Assembly: GCF_024171605.1 (NCBI RefSeq)
Contig: NZ_JALKAA010000001.1
Span: 124,001 to 188,000, forward strand
Source: Pontibacter sp. HSC-36F09
Lineage (GTDB): Bacteria > Bacteroidota > Bacteroidia > Cytophagales > Hymenobacteraceae
DNA: 64,000 nucleotides
Direction: 5' to 3'
Shown: positions 52,594-60,741 of the stretch, one piece after another
How positions within the stretch are numbered: position 1 is the first letter of the stretch
Layout: each line of letters starts with the position of its first letter
Position numbers and translations under genes: made by a program
The notes under the pieces: model-generated
What the model was told of the DNA's origin: nothing
The model's database searches: none
Seen by the model: only the letters and a program-made list of their open reading frames with translations

Positions 52594-55104
52594 ATGAAGA
52601 AAATTTACCTTCTCGCTATGCTGCTGATAGCGGGCATTAGTGTACAGGCACAGCAGCCTGGTACGCCGACCAAGGGGAACTACCAGCTGGCATCCCGCTT
52701 CTCACCTAAAAAACTGGAGAAACTTATTTTCACCACCAACCTCGACCCACACTGGCTCAAGAACTCTGACCGCTTCTGGTACGAGTACGAAACCAGCAAT
52801 GGCAAGAATTGGTACATCGTGGACCCAGCCACTAAATCCAAAAAACTGATCTTCGACAATGCCAAAGTGGCCTCTGCCGTGACCATGGTCGTGCAGGACC
52901 CATTTGATGCACAGAACCTGCCTATCCAGAACCTCAAGTTCACCGAAGACGAAAAGAGCGTACAGTTCGAGATCAAGAGCTCCATCGACCAGGTGAAGAA
53001 AGACCGTCTGGACAAAAAAGCCGCTGATTCACTTGAGAAAAAGACGTTCTACTTCCGCTACAACCTTTCTACAGGCCAGGTCGTGGAGCTGAAAGATTTC
53101 GAAAAGCCAAAGTCCAAGCCGCGCTGGGCATCTATTTCCCCGGACCAGCAGGTGGTGATATTTGCCAAAGAGCACAACCTGTATTGGATGGACAAGTCCA
53201 ACTACGAAAAGGCTTTGAAGAATGAGAAAGACTCGACCATTGTAGAGCACCAACTCACTAAGGATGGTGTGGAGTACTATACCTACGGCGACTCACGTGG
53301 CGAAACAAACGTGGAGCGTGCGAAGAACAGGAAAAACCGCAAGCCGGCCTTCATCCTGTGGTCACCGGACTCCAAGCAGTTTGCCATGGTGCGCACAGAC
53401 GAGCGCAAAGTGAAAGATCTTTGGGTCATCCACCACACCGCGCAGGGCCGCCCTGCACTGGAGACTTACAAATACCAGATGCCAGGCGAGAAGGAAGCCC
53501 CTAAAAGAGAGTTGCTGATCTTCGACTTCGCCAACAAGTCGCAACGCAGAATCAACACGGCAGCTTTCAAAGACCAGGAGGTTTCCTTATGGTCGGCGCC
53601 TGCCCTGCAGAAGCAGCGTGACGATGAGCACCGCCCGATCCTATGGCATGGCACCAAAGACAAGCTATACTTTACCCGCACCAGCCGCGACCTGAAAAAG
53701 ATCGACGTATGCGAGCTGGACATCGCTTCGGGCAAGGTGACCCCTGTTATCGAGGAGCGCTTCAACACCTACATCGACATGAACCGCATCGGTCTGGTGA
53801 AAGGTGGCAACGAGATCATCCACTGGTCTGAGCGCGACGGCTGGGGCCACTTCTACCTGTACGATGGCAAGGGCAACCTGAAAAACCGCATCACCAGTGG
53901 TTCCTTCCATGCGGAAGACCTGGTAGGTATAGACGAGAAAAACCGTGTGCTTTACTTCACCGCCAATGGCCGCGAGAAGGACGAAGACCCATACCTGATG
54001 CACCTCTACCGCGTGAACTTCGACGGCAGCGGTATGACCTTGCTTAACAAAGGCAACTTCGACAATACCATCAGCCTGAACGACAACAATACCTACTTCG
54101 TGAACACGGCATCGCGCGTGAACACGGTGCCGGTATCTGCGCTGTATAACAACAAAGGCCGTAAAGTGATGGACCTGGAGAAAGCCGACCTGAGCCGTTT
54201 GATGACGACAGGGTATAAATTCCCGGAGCCGTTCACGGTGAAGGCGGACGATGGCATCACCGACCTCTATGGCGTAATGTACAAGCCTTTCGACTTCGAC
54301 TCAACTAAGGCCTACCCGATCATTACTTATGTATACCCAGGCCCTCAAACTGAGGCAGTGAACAAGGCGTTCGGCCGCAGCATGGACCGTATTGATCGCC
54401 TGGCGCAGTTGGGCTTTGTGGTCGTGACAGTGGGTAACCGCGGTGGTCACCCGGCCCGCTCCAAGTGGTACCATACTTATGGCTACGGCAACCTGCGCGA
54501 CTATGGCCTGGCTGACAAGAAAGCGGCCCTTGAGCAACTGGCCGACCGCCACCGTTTCATCGACATCGACCGCGTAGGTATAACCGGCCACTCAGGTGGT
54601 GGCTTTATGTCTACGGCAGCCATGCTCGTATACCCTGACTTCTTCAAGGTAGCCGTATCGGGAGCAGGTAACCACGAAAACAACATCTACAACCGCTGGT
54701 GGAGCGAAAAGCACCACGGCGTGAAAGAAGTGGTAACGCCTAAGGGAGATACGACCTTCGTGTATGCCATCGAGAAGAACCCGGATCTGGCACGCAACCT
54801 GAAAGGACACCTGATGCTGGCAACCGGCGACGTGGACAACAACGTGCACCCGGCGGGCACTATCCGCATGGCGCAGGCCCTGATCAAAGCCAACAAGCGC
54901 TTCGATTTTGTGATGCTGCCTGGCCAGCGCCACGCCTTCGGCGACATGACTGAGTACTTCTTCTGGATGATGGGCGATTACTTCACCAAGCACCTCATCG
55001 GCGACTTCTCGCAGCCAGTTGACATCAAGGAAATAAACCGCGAGGTTGAAAATGTGGGCAACAAGCGACGAACCGGCGCTATAACCGCTCCTGGAGAGGA
55101 ATAA
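52594..55104 (+). CDS. S9-family peptidase (prolyl oligopeptidase/DPP IV type)
   Basis: 836 aa. Sec signal peptide (LLAMLLIAGISVQAQ). A long beta-propeller-type DPP IV N-terminal domain (about 30-550) is followed by the alpha/beta hydrolase domain with GHSGGGF (nucleophile Ser, near 667), Asp in ATGDVDNNVHP and His in PGQRHAFGD: the full triad. It is a periplasmic exopeptidase that cleaves dipeptides, probably after Pro or Ala. Monocistronic with a good terminator. The Lys-rich C-terminus is unremarkable. Confidence 0.93.
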   Translation: MKKIYLLAMLLIAGISVQAQQPGTPTKGNYQLASRFSPKKLEKLIFTTNLDPHWLKNSDRFWYEYETSNGKNWYIVDPATKSKKLIFDNAKVASAVTMVVQDPFDAQNLPIQNLKFTEDEKSVQFEIKSSIDQVKKDRLDKKAADSLEKKTFYFRYNLSTGQVVELKDFEKPKSKPRWASISPDQQVVIFAKEHNLYWMDKSNYEKALKNEKDSTIVEHQLTKDGVEYYTYGDSRGETNVERAKNRKNRKPAFILWSPDSKQFAMVRTDERKVKDLWVIHHTAQGRPALETYKYQMPGEKEAPKRELLIFDFANKSQRRINTAAFKDQEVSLWSAPALQKQRDDEHRPILWHGTKDKLYFTRTSRDLKKIDVCELDIASGKVTPVIEERFNTYIDMNRIGLVKGGNEIIHWSERDGWGHFYLYDGKGNLKNRITSGSFHAEDLVGIDEKNRVLYFTANGREKDEDPYLMHLYRVNFDGSGMTLLNKGNFDNTISLNDNNTYFVNTASRVNTVPVSALYNNKGRKVMDLEKADLSRLMTTGYKFPEPFTVKADDGITDLYGVMYKPFDFDSTKAYPIITYVYPGPQTEAVNKAFGRSMDRIDRLAQLGFVVVTVGNRGGHPARSKWYHTYGYGNLRDYGLADKKAALEQLADRHRFIDIDRVGITGHSGGGFMSTAAMLVYPDFFKVAVSGAGNHENNIYNRWWSEKHHGVKEVVTPKGDTTFVYAIEKNPDLARNLKGHLMLATGDVDNNVHPAGTIRMAQALIKANKRFDFVMLPGQRHAFGDMTEYFFWMMGDYFTKHLIGDFSQPVDIKEINREVENVGNKRRTGAITAPGEE

Positions 55105-55124
55105 CAAGGTATAGCGTATGAACG

Positions 55125-55172
55125 CAGAACAGCCGCAGTGAGATGATTCTTGCTGCGGCTGTTCTGTTTGTA
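55125..55172 (+). terminator. Terminator of the S9 peptidase gene
   Basis: Perfect 14-bp stem CAGAACAGCCGCAG (55125-55138) / CTGCGGCTGTTCTG (55153-55166), 14-nt loop, followed by TTTG. Confidence 0.85.
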
Positions 55173-55226
55173 TTATAGGGTTATATCTGGGCAAGGCACG
55201 AAGCTATACCTGATGTATACGCGTAT

Positions 55227-55283
55227 AAAAAGCCATCTCCGCCATGCGCAGCTTGCGAACAAACGGTGCGTGGCGGAGATGGC
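55227..55283 (-). terminator. Terminator of the 55.4-kb hypothetical gene
   Basis: Perfect 13-bp stem GCCATCTCCGCCA (55232-55244) / TGGCGGAGATGGC (55271-55283). On the minus strand it runs into CTTTTTATAC. Confidence 0.6.
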
Positions 55284-55428
55284 CTGTTATTTTAGAAGTG
55301 GTTGTTAAAATTAGATAATCTGAGCCCAGATGGCCCGGAATAAGCGGAAGGCTAAAAATTTAAACATAATTGTAAGCGTAATCTTATTAAAAATGTTGTT
55401 TATGGAAATTTCGTATTCGAGACAAACG

Positions 55429-55665
55429 CTATAAATGTTTCAGCATTTCGATTTGCTCATCATTGAGCAGGATGTAGCGGTTGTTAAAAGGGTTGGCATA
55501 GAACTTCTCAGCTATCACATATTCCCCGGTATCCATCTTGTGGATGTTGTAACTAAACAGGCTGTTAGATCGCTCAATAACCAGTTCCGTACGGCTTAGA
55601 TCGAGCGCACGACCGCAGGTCGTGGTAATGATGTCAGAATTGACCGTCATGATAGTTGAATACAT
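55429..55665 (-). CDS. Small hypothetical protein
   Basis: 78 aa from the ATG at 55665 (MYSTIMTVNSDI); a further in-frame start at 55683 would add six residues. Contains ELVIERSNSLFSYNIHKMD and a C-terminal YILLNDEQIEMLKHL. No signal, membrane segment or known family. Its terminator-like hairpin downstream and A/T-rich upstream region support a real small gene. Confidence 0.5.
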   Translation of the reverse strand: MYSTIMTVNSDIITTTCGRALDLSRTELVIERSNSLFSYNIHKMDTGEYVIAEKFYANPFNNRYILLNDEQIEMLKHL

Positions 55666-55683
55666 AATTGGAAGATTTAGCAA

Positions 55684-56171
55684 GGTTCTTTACGCAGTAC
55701 TTGCCAGATGGTGACATACAAAAGCTATAAAATCAGTTAAACTTATCCACATCATCTCCTCAAGACCCCGCGCTATACCTTATACTACAATTTAAAAGGT
55801 GATTTTACCACGATGATCTGGGAAGCATACGCCGTAATTAAAAAGCTGCTTTCCTAAACAGGCAGGAGTCAGCCAGGCTGGCAAACAGGTGTTTCTATAC
55901 CTTGCCTGATAAAAATTTCAGCACAGGCACATATTTTTAAATCTACCGCCAAAAACCTTGTCATGGTGTAGGCCAGTCCGGAGGAGCAGCCCGATTTCAG
56001 GAAATCGTTATAGAATAAGGCCGTGAATTTCACTCAATTAGGAATAGTAACAGCTTCTTGTAACCACCTTTTCAGCTACGTTTCAGGTTGTGTGCATACC
56101 TCAAAAAGTACGAGAGCACGGCGCTAAAGCAGATTTTGGGCTAAGATTTTCAAAAAAATTTAGGGCAAATG
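55684..56171. other. Intergenic, no gene recognised
   Basis: Nearly 500 bases with no convincing ORF on either strand. Two motif octamers are present (CTATACCT near 55771 and 55896). The right end leads into the tRNA-Gln promoter. Confidence 0.5.
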
Positions 56172-56202
56172 TTTGCAGTTTAAAATAGCCTGCCTATCTT
56201 TG
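56172..56202 (+). promoter_or_regulatory. Predicted promoter of tRNA-Gln
   Basis: TTTG (56172-56175), 19 nt, TATCTTTG (56195-56202): a full consensus Bacteroidota promoter, 50 bases before the tRNA 5' end. Confidence 0.75.
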
Positions 56203-56251
56203 CATCACTGAACGACGAAGGGGCTTCCATCCTGAAATCTAGTAGGTAGCT

Positions 56252-56324
56252 TGTCCGATGGTGTAACTGGCAACACGTCTGATTTTGGTTCAGAAGAGTC
56301 CAGGTTCGAAACCTGGTCGGACAA
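56252..56324 (+). tRNA. tRNA-Gln (anticodon UUG)
   Basis: Seven-bp acceptor stem TGTCCGA (56252-56258) / TCGGACA (56317-56323) with discriminator A; anticodon stem TCTGA/TCAGA around loop TTTTGGT giving anticodon UUG (reads CAA); T arm CCAGG-TTCGAAA-CCTGG. 73 nt, with no encoded CCA. A strong terminator follows, so it is a single tRNA transcript. Confidence 0.93.
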
Positions 56325-56327
56325 CTT

Positions 56328-56364
56328 AAAAAGGCAACCCACAGCAATGTGGGTTGCCTTTTTT
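56328..56364 (+). terminator. Terminator after tRNA-Gln
   Basis: Perfect stem of 16 bp, AAGGCAACCCACA core (56331-56343) with TGTGGGTTGCCTT (56348-56360), loop GCAA, and six T residues. Confidence 0.9.
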
Positions 56365-56431
56365 GCTTTTCACCCTCCCTCATAACTAATTAAAAATCAG
56401 AAATATCAGGTAGCATATGTGCGGAATTTCG

Positions 56432-56439
56432 TAGCTTTG
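56432..56439 (+). promoter_or_regulatory. Predicted -7 element of prs
   Basis: TAGCTTTG matches TAnnTTTG, 46 bases before the prs ATG. No clear -33 box. Confidence 0.45.
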
Positions 56440-56485
56440 CAGGCATAATAACCTAAACCAAACCCTACTAACATTTAGCATTATT

Positions 56486-57415
56486 ATGCCACAGGTAAAA
56501 ATTTTCGCTGGCTCCGCCTCCAAGTACCTAGCCGAAAAAATTGCTACTGCATACGGTACGCAACTCGGTGACCTTGAGCTTCTACGTTTTAGCGACGGGG
56601 AGATGGCACCACACTTCAATGAATCTGTTCGCGGTGCAGAAGTATTTCTGGTGCAGTCCACGTTTCCGCCAGCCGACAACCTGATGGAGCTTATGCTGAT
56701 GGTAGACGCCGCCAAGCGCGCCTCAGCCCACAAAGTGATCGTGGTGATGCCCTACTACGGCTACGCCCGCCAGGACCGCAAAGACAAGCCACGTGTTTCC
56801 ATCGGCTCTAAAGTGCTGGCCAACGCCATCCAGTCAGTAGGCGCCGACCGCCTGATGACCTGCGACCTGCACGCCGGCCAGATCCAGGGCTTTTTCGACA
56901 TTCCTGTTGATCATCTGGATGGTTCGGCCATTTTCGTGCCTTACCTGCGCAGTCTCAACCTGGGCAACGACCTGATCTTCGCCTCTCCTGACGTAGGGGG
57001 TGTGGTAAGAACAAGAGCCTTCGCCAAAAACTTCGGTGCTGAAATGGTTGTCTGCGACAAACACCGCAAACGGGCTAACGAGATCGCCTCGATGCAGGTG
57101 ATCGGCGACGTGGAAGGTATGGACGTGGTACTGGTGGACGACATGGTAGACACAGCCGGCACGATTACGCAGGCCGCCAAACTTCTGAAAGACAAAGGTG
57201 CCAAAACCGTTCGCGCCATCGCAACGCACCCTGTGTTGTCGGGCCCGGCTTATGAGCGCATCGAGAACTCCGTGCTGGAAGAACTGGTGGTTTCTGACAC
57301 CATTCCATTACGCCAGGATTGCTCCAAGATCAAGGTGCTTTCGTTCTCCGAGCTTTTCGCCCGCGCCATCAACAACGTAGTGACGCACGAGTCTATCAGC
57401 TCACTGTTTATTTAA
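56486..57415 (+). CDS. prs: Ribose-phosphate pyrophosphokinase
   Basis: Makes PRPP from ribose-5-phosphate and ATP for purine, pyrimidine, His, Trp and NAD synthesis. 309 aa, class I. YGYARQDRKDKPRVSIG binds ATP, CDLHAGQIQGFFDIPVDHL is the PRPP synthase signature with metal ligands, and VVLVDDMVDTAGTITQAA binds ribose-5-phosphate. Likely expressed alone, or with rplY, the next plus-strand gene. Confidence 0.97.
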   Translation: MPQVKIFAGSASKYLAEKIATAYGTQLGDLELLRFSDGEMAPHFNESVRGAEVFLVQSTFPPADNLMELMLMVDAAKRASAHKVIVVMPYYGYARQDRKDKPRVSIGSKVLANAIQSVGADRLMTCDLHAGQIQGFFDIPVDHLDGSAIFVPYLRSLNLGNDLIFASPDVGGVVRTRAFAKNFGAEMVVCDKHRKRANEIASMQVIGDVEGMDVVLVDDMVDTAGTITQAAKLLKDKGAKTVRAIATHPVLSGPAYERIENSVLEELVVSDTIPLRQDCSKIKVLSFSELFARAINNVVTHESISSLFI

Positions 57416-57417
57416 TT

Positions 57418-57582
57418 TGATTGTTAGTTGCTGATTGTTAATTGTTGTTCTCAATGATAAACAATCAGCAATTTCATATAGTATTCAAATAGGTCGAAAG
57501 GATATCGGGAAAGTTGGCTGTTGCGTTGATTGTGTAGTACAAGAAAAAAACAATTAACAATTTAACAATCAACAATTAAATC
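57418..57582. repeat. Inverted TTAACAATT-type element before rplY
   Basis: Left arm about 57418-57475 (GATTGTTAGTTGCTGATTGT and so on), right arm about 57550-57580 (CAATTAACAATTTAACAATC and so on), separated by about 75 nt of unrelated sequence. It fills the space between prs and the rplY promoter. Confidence 0.7.
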
Positions 57583-57584
57583 CA

Positions 57585-57592
57585 TACCTTTG
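57585..57592 (+). promoter_or_regulatory. Predicted -7 element of rplY
   Basis: TACCTTTG matches TAnnTTTG, 29 bases before the rplY ATG and immediately after the TTAACAATT element. Confidence 0.45.
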
Positions 57593-57621
57593 CTGCCTGA
57601 AATTTTAACAAAATTCATTTT

Positions 57622-58209
57622 ATGAAAACTTTAGAGATTATAGGGTTTAAAAGAGCAAATCTCGGTAAAGCACAGACGAAAGAGCTGCGCAATGAGTCTT
57701 TTGTACCAGGAGTACTTTATGGTGGCACTGAGCAGATTCACTTCTACGCCCCAGCTATCCTGTTCAGAGACTTGGTTTATTCTCCAGAAGTATACGAAGT
57801 TGATCTGAATATCGAAGGCACGCACTACAGAGCGATCCTTCAGGACGTACAGTTCCACCCAGTAAACGAAATGCTGCTGCACGTTGACTTCCTGCAGCTT
57901 GACGAAAGCAAAGAGGTAAAGATCGATGTTCCGGTTAAGTTTGTTGGCAACTCTCCAGGTGTAATGGCTGGTGGTAAGCTGGTAACGAAACTGCGTAAAC
58001 TGAAAATCAAAGCGCTTCCTGCTAACCTGCCAGACTATATCGAGGTGAACATCTCTGATCTGGAGCTTGGTAAGTCTATCAAAGTAAGCAAAATTGCGAA
58101 GGGTGACTACGAAATCCTGACCAACCCACTTGCTCCGGTAGCAACCGTTACGATTCCACGTGCTCTTAAGAGTGCACAGACAGAAGAAGCTCGCGGCGGC
58201 AAGAAATAA
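57622..58209 (+). CDS. rplY: 50S ribosomal protein L25 (general stress CTC type)
   Basis: Binds 5S rRNA in the large subunit. 195 aa: N-terminal L25 beta-barrel (NLGKAQTKELRNESFVPGVL) plus the C-terminal CTC/TL5 domain (LQLDESKEVKIDVPVKFVG and onward) that distinguishes this long form from the short E. coli protein. Basic tail EEARGGKK. A terminator follows at 58232-58269. No AGGTATAG motif inside, as for other highly expressed genes. Confidence 0.95.
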   Translation: MKTLEIIGFKRANLGKAQTKELRNESFVPGVLYGGTEQIHFYAPAILFRDLVYSPEVYEVDLNIEGTHYRAILQDVQFHPVNEMLLHVDFLQLDESKEVKIDVPVKFVGNSPGVMAGGKLVTKLRKLKIKALPANLPDYIEVNISDLELGKSIKVSKIAKGDYEILTNPLAPVATVTIPRALKSAQTEEARGGKK

Positions 58210-58231
58210 GTATTGCTGCTTCAATAGCAAC

Positions 58232-58269
58232 AAAATCCTGTCCTGCTCCGAGCAGGGCAGGATTTTTTG
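58232..58269 (+). terminator. Terminator of rplY
   Basis: A 17-bp stem (58232-58248 with 58250-58266; one G-U pair) with a tight tip, then a T-run. Confidence 0.9.
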
Positions 58270-58288
58270 TTTCTGATGGAAATCAAAT

Positions 58289-58386
58289 GGCTGAATTGTT
58301 AAATGGTTAAATTGCCAGCCAAACAGGCTACATTATATTGGAATCAACCATAAAGCCATTTAACCAGTTAATTTTGAGCAATTCAA
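58289..58386. repeat. Inverted TTAAATGG/CCATTTAA element before pth
   Basis: GAATTGTTAAATGGTTAAAT (about 58294-58313) and its approximate complement CCATTTAACCAGTTAATTTT (about 58354-58373) form inverted arms with a 40-nt centre, of the TTAACAAT family. Confidence 0.55.
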
Positions 58387-58454
58387 CCATCATAAAACTA
58401 AAACAATGGCTGGGCCTGGAGCAAAAGGCAGTAGCAAGCATTGAAGACACGAGT

Positions 58455-59018
58455 ATGAAATATCTGATAGTGGGCCTCGGCAATATTGGCCCGGAGTACG
58501 CGGAAACGCGTCACAACATTGGATTTATGGTGCTGGACCATCTGGCACAGAAATTTGATGCGAAGTTTAATACTGGTCGCCACTCCTTCGTGACCGAGAT
58601 CAAAAGCAAGGGCCGCACCTATGTACTGGTGAAGCCCACCACTTACATGAACCTGAGCGGCAAAGCCGTCAGCCATTGGTTGAGCAACCTGAAACTGACG
58701 CCGGATCAGATGATGGTGATTACGGATGACATCGCGCTGCCCTTTGGCAAGATCCGCATTCGCGCCAAAGGCAGTGCCGGCGGGCACAACGGCTTGAAGC
58801 ACATCGAGCAGACGCTGGGACACAACAACTACCCACGCCTACGCTTTGGAGTAGGCGACGCTTTCCACAAAGGCAAGCAGGTTGACTATGTCCTCAGCAA
58901 TTTCAGCGACGACGAGAAGATCGATTTACCAGGCATTATTGAGAAAGTGGCGGAATCTGCGATCGCCTTCGGCAGCATCGGGCTGGAGCGCACCATGAAC
59001 CAGTACAACACCAAGTAA
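58455..59018 (+). CDS. pth: Peptidyl-tRNA hydrolase
   Basis: Recycles peptidyl-tRNAs released during translation. 187 aa from the ATG at 58455, the usual length. MKYLIVGLGNIGPEYAETRH with catalytic His and NIGF, KPTTYMNLSGKAV and GSAGGHNGLKHIEQTLG with the conserved His/Asn. The frame is open to 58338; the segment KLKQWLGLEQKAVASIEDTS just upstream looks somewhat protein-like, so a longer N-terminus is possible but lies beyond the family's normal start. Confidence 0.93.
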   Translation: MKYLIVGLGNIGPEYAETRHNIGFMVLDHLAQKFDAKFNTGRHSFVTEIKSKGRTYVLVKPTTYMNLSGKAVSHWLSNLKLTPDQMMVITDDIALPFGKIRIRAKGSAGGHNGLKHIEQTLGHNNYPRLRFGVGDAFHKGKQVDYVLSNFSDDEKIDLPGIIEKVAESAIAFGSIGLERTMNQYNTK

Positions 59019-59027
59019 ATCAGCTCT

Positions 59028-59345
59028 ATGGTCGACTTCCTACTCAGCCGCAAAACCGATTTTTACTTCTGGACAGGTATAGCTCTGGGTACAGCTGTGA
59101 TAGGGAATTTCGGTTTAGGGTATACAGCGATAGGATACATGGAGTCACTATTCCCGGCTGTCACCGTCATGCTGCTCTTCCTCACCGGACTTTTGGCATT
59201 CGGTTACTTCAGGAGTCAAAGCAAGGCGGGAAGTAAGGCGGGAAGTAAGCTCGAAGCAGGCTGCTTTGAAGGTATTACCACAGTGATTGTGCTTTTCAAT
59301 CTAGGATATAGCCTCATCTTGGCAATGTTGCTTTTAACTGCTTAG
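59028..59345 (+). CDS. Small membrane protein of unknown function
   Basis: 105 aa with three to four membrane helices (about 14-33, 38-60 and 80-104). A central duplicated AGSKAGSK comes from a 12-bp tandem repeat (GGCGGGAAGTAA, near 59227-59250), so the loop length may vary between strains. It starts 9 bases after the pth stop and is probably co-transcribed. No family recognised. Confidence 0.6.
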   Translation: MVDFLLSRKTDFYFWTGIALGTAVIGNFGLGYTAIGYMESLFPAVTVMLLFLTGLLAFGYFRSQSKAGSKAGSKLEAGCFEGITTVIVLFNLGYSLILAMLLLTA

Positions 59346-59422
59346 ACCCTTTGCCAACTTCTTTTACAATGCTCCGCTAAAGCCGAGTATACATTAAAAT
59401 TTATCCAGATCAATTCAGCGCC

Positions 59423-60706
59423 ATGAAACGCCTGTTCCTCCTATACAGCAATGCCTTCGGTGGCCTCTCACGCCCGGCGTGGATGCTATCGCTGGTGATG
59501 TTCATCAACCGAAGCGGCGCTATGGTGATCCCTTTCCTGGGCGTATACCTAACTGAGTCACTTGGGTTCACGATGAAGGAAGCCGGTATCATCCTGAGCA
59601 TCTACGGGCTTGGTGCGGTGTGTGGCGGCTTTCTGGGCGGTTGGCTAACCGACAGGATCGGGCACTTTAAGGTGCAGTCCTTCAGCCTGACGGTTGGTGG
59701 CAGCCTATACCTGATGTTTCTGTTCCTGGAGAAGTTTGAGCACATGGCAGCAGGTGTGTTTATTCTGAGCCTGGTGAACGACATGCTGCGGCCTGCTAAC
59801 TCAGCTTCCATTGCGCACTATGCCCGGCCCGAGAACGTGACCAGGGCCTTTTCACTGAACCGGATGGCCCTGAACCTGGGCTTCTCCATCGGTCCTGCGC
59901 TGGGCGGCATGGTGGCGGCCATCTCGTATAAATTCCTCTTTATAGGCGATGCGGCAGGTTGTATGATGGCGGGCCTGTTCTTTTACATTTACTTCCGGAA
60001 AAAGCAGGGACACCGTCCCCAGCAGAAAGCTAAAGCAGAAGCTGTTATCAAAGACGTGGCTTCAGGCGTAACAGAAAAAGTCCGTTCCCCTTACAGAGAT
60101 CGGCTATACCTGATTTTCGTGGTGCTGAACGCGGGCTTTGCGATTCTGTTCTTTCAGCTCCTTTCTACCTTACCGCTCTATTACCGGCAGGTATACGCGC
60201 TGCCCGAGCAGTGGATCGGCGGGCTGCTTGCCCTGAATGGTTTCATCGTGTTTATGGTGGAGATGATCTTTGTATACCTGATTGGGGATAAAGTCAAGAA
60301 ATCGTGGCTGATACCGATCGGCGTGTTGATACTGGGCTTTTCCTTTGTGACGCTGAACATGGGGCATCACCTTTTCCTGCTCTACATCGCGATGACCTTG
60401 CTAAGCTTTTCTGAGATTCTGGTGATGCCTTTTATGGCGACCATTTCAGTGGAGCGCTCCAACAACAGTAACCGGGGCTCTTACATGGGCCTGTACACGA
60501 TATCGTACGCTGCGGCGCATGTGGTGGCTCCCTACATGGGCACCACGGTTGCTGCGCGCTACGGTTTTGATACCTTGTGGTGGGGGCTCGGCGCTTTTGC
60601 CATTGTGGTAAGTGTGGGGCTGTACTTTGTGGTGCAGTACATCGAGCGGGAGCGCCTGAGCTTACAGCCTGTAGTGACTCCTGAAGCAGGTATGGCTGCA
60701 AAATAG
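59423..60706 (+). CDS. Major facilitator superfamily transporter
   Basis: 427 aa, about 12 membrane helices. LSIYGLGAVCGGFLGGWLTDRIG is the MFS loop 2-3 motif A, and the second half mirrors it (LIGDKVKKSWLIPIG). It resembles MdtH-like exporters in overall pattern, but substrate cannot be assigned. ATG at 59423. Convergent with the cyclase gene and separated by a hairpin. Confidence 0.9.
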   Translation: MKRLFLLYSNAFGGLSRPAWMLSLVMFINRSGAMVIPFLGVYLTESLGFTMKEAGIILSIYGLGAVCGGFLGGWLTDRIGHFKVQSFSLTVGGSLYLMFLFLEKFEHMAAGVFILSLVNDMLRPANSASIAHYARPENVTRAFSLNRMALNLGFSIGPALGGMVAAISYKFLFIGDAAGCMMAGLFFYIYFRKKQGHRPQQKAKAEAVIKDVASGVTEKVRSPYRDRLYLIFVVLNAGFAILFFQLLSTLPLYYRQVYALPEQWIGGLLALNGFIVFMVEMIFVYLIGDKVKKSWLIPIGVLILGFSFVTLNMGHHLFLLYIAMTLLSFSEILVMPFMATISVERSNNSNRGSYMGLYTISYAAAHVVAPYMGTTVAARYGFDTLWWGLGAFAIVVSVGLYFVVQYIERERLSLQPVVTPEAGMAAK

Positions 60707-60713
60707 TTTTTGC

Positions 60714-60741
60714 AAATGATTGGTTTAAAAACCAATCATTT
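60714..60741. terminator. Bidirectional terminator between the MFS and cyclase genes
   Basis: Perfect 13-bp stem AAATGATTGGTTT (60714-60726) / AAACCAATCATTT (60729-60741) with a tiny loop. It overlaps the last bases of the cyclase stop codon. Confidence 0.7.

Noticed and set aside
56180-56383. 67-codon minus-strand ORF
   Set aside because: Runs antisense through tRNA-Gln and its terminator hairpin.
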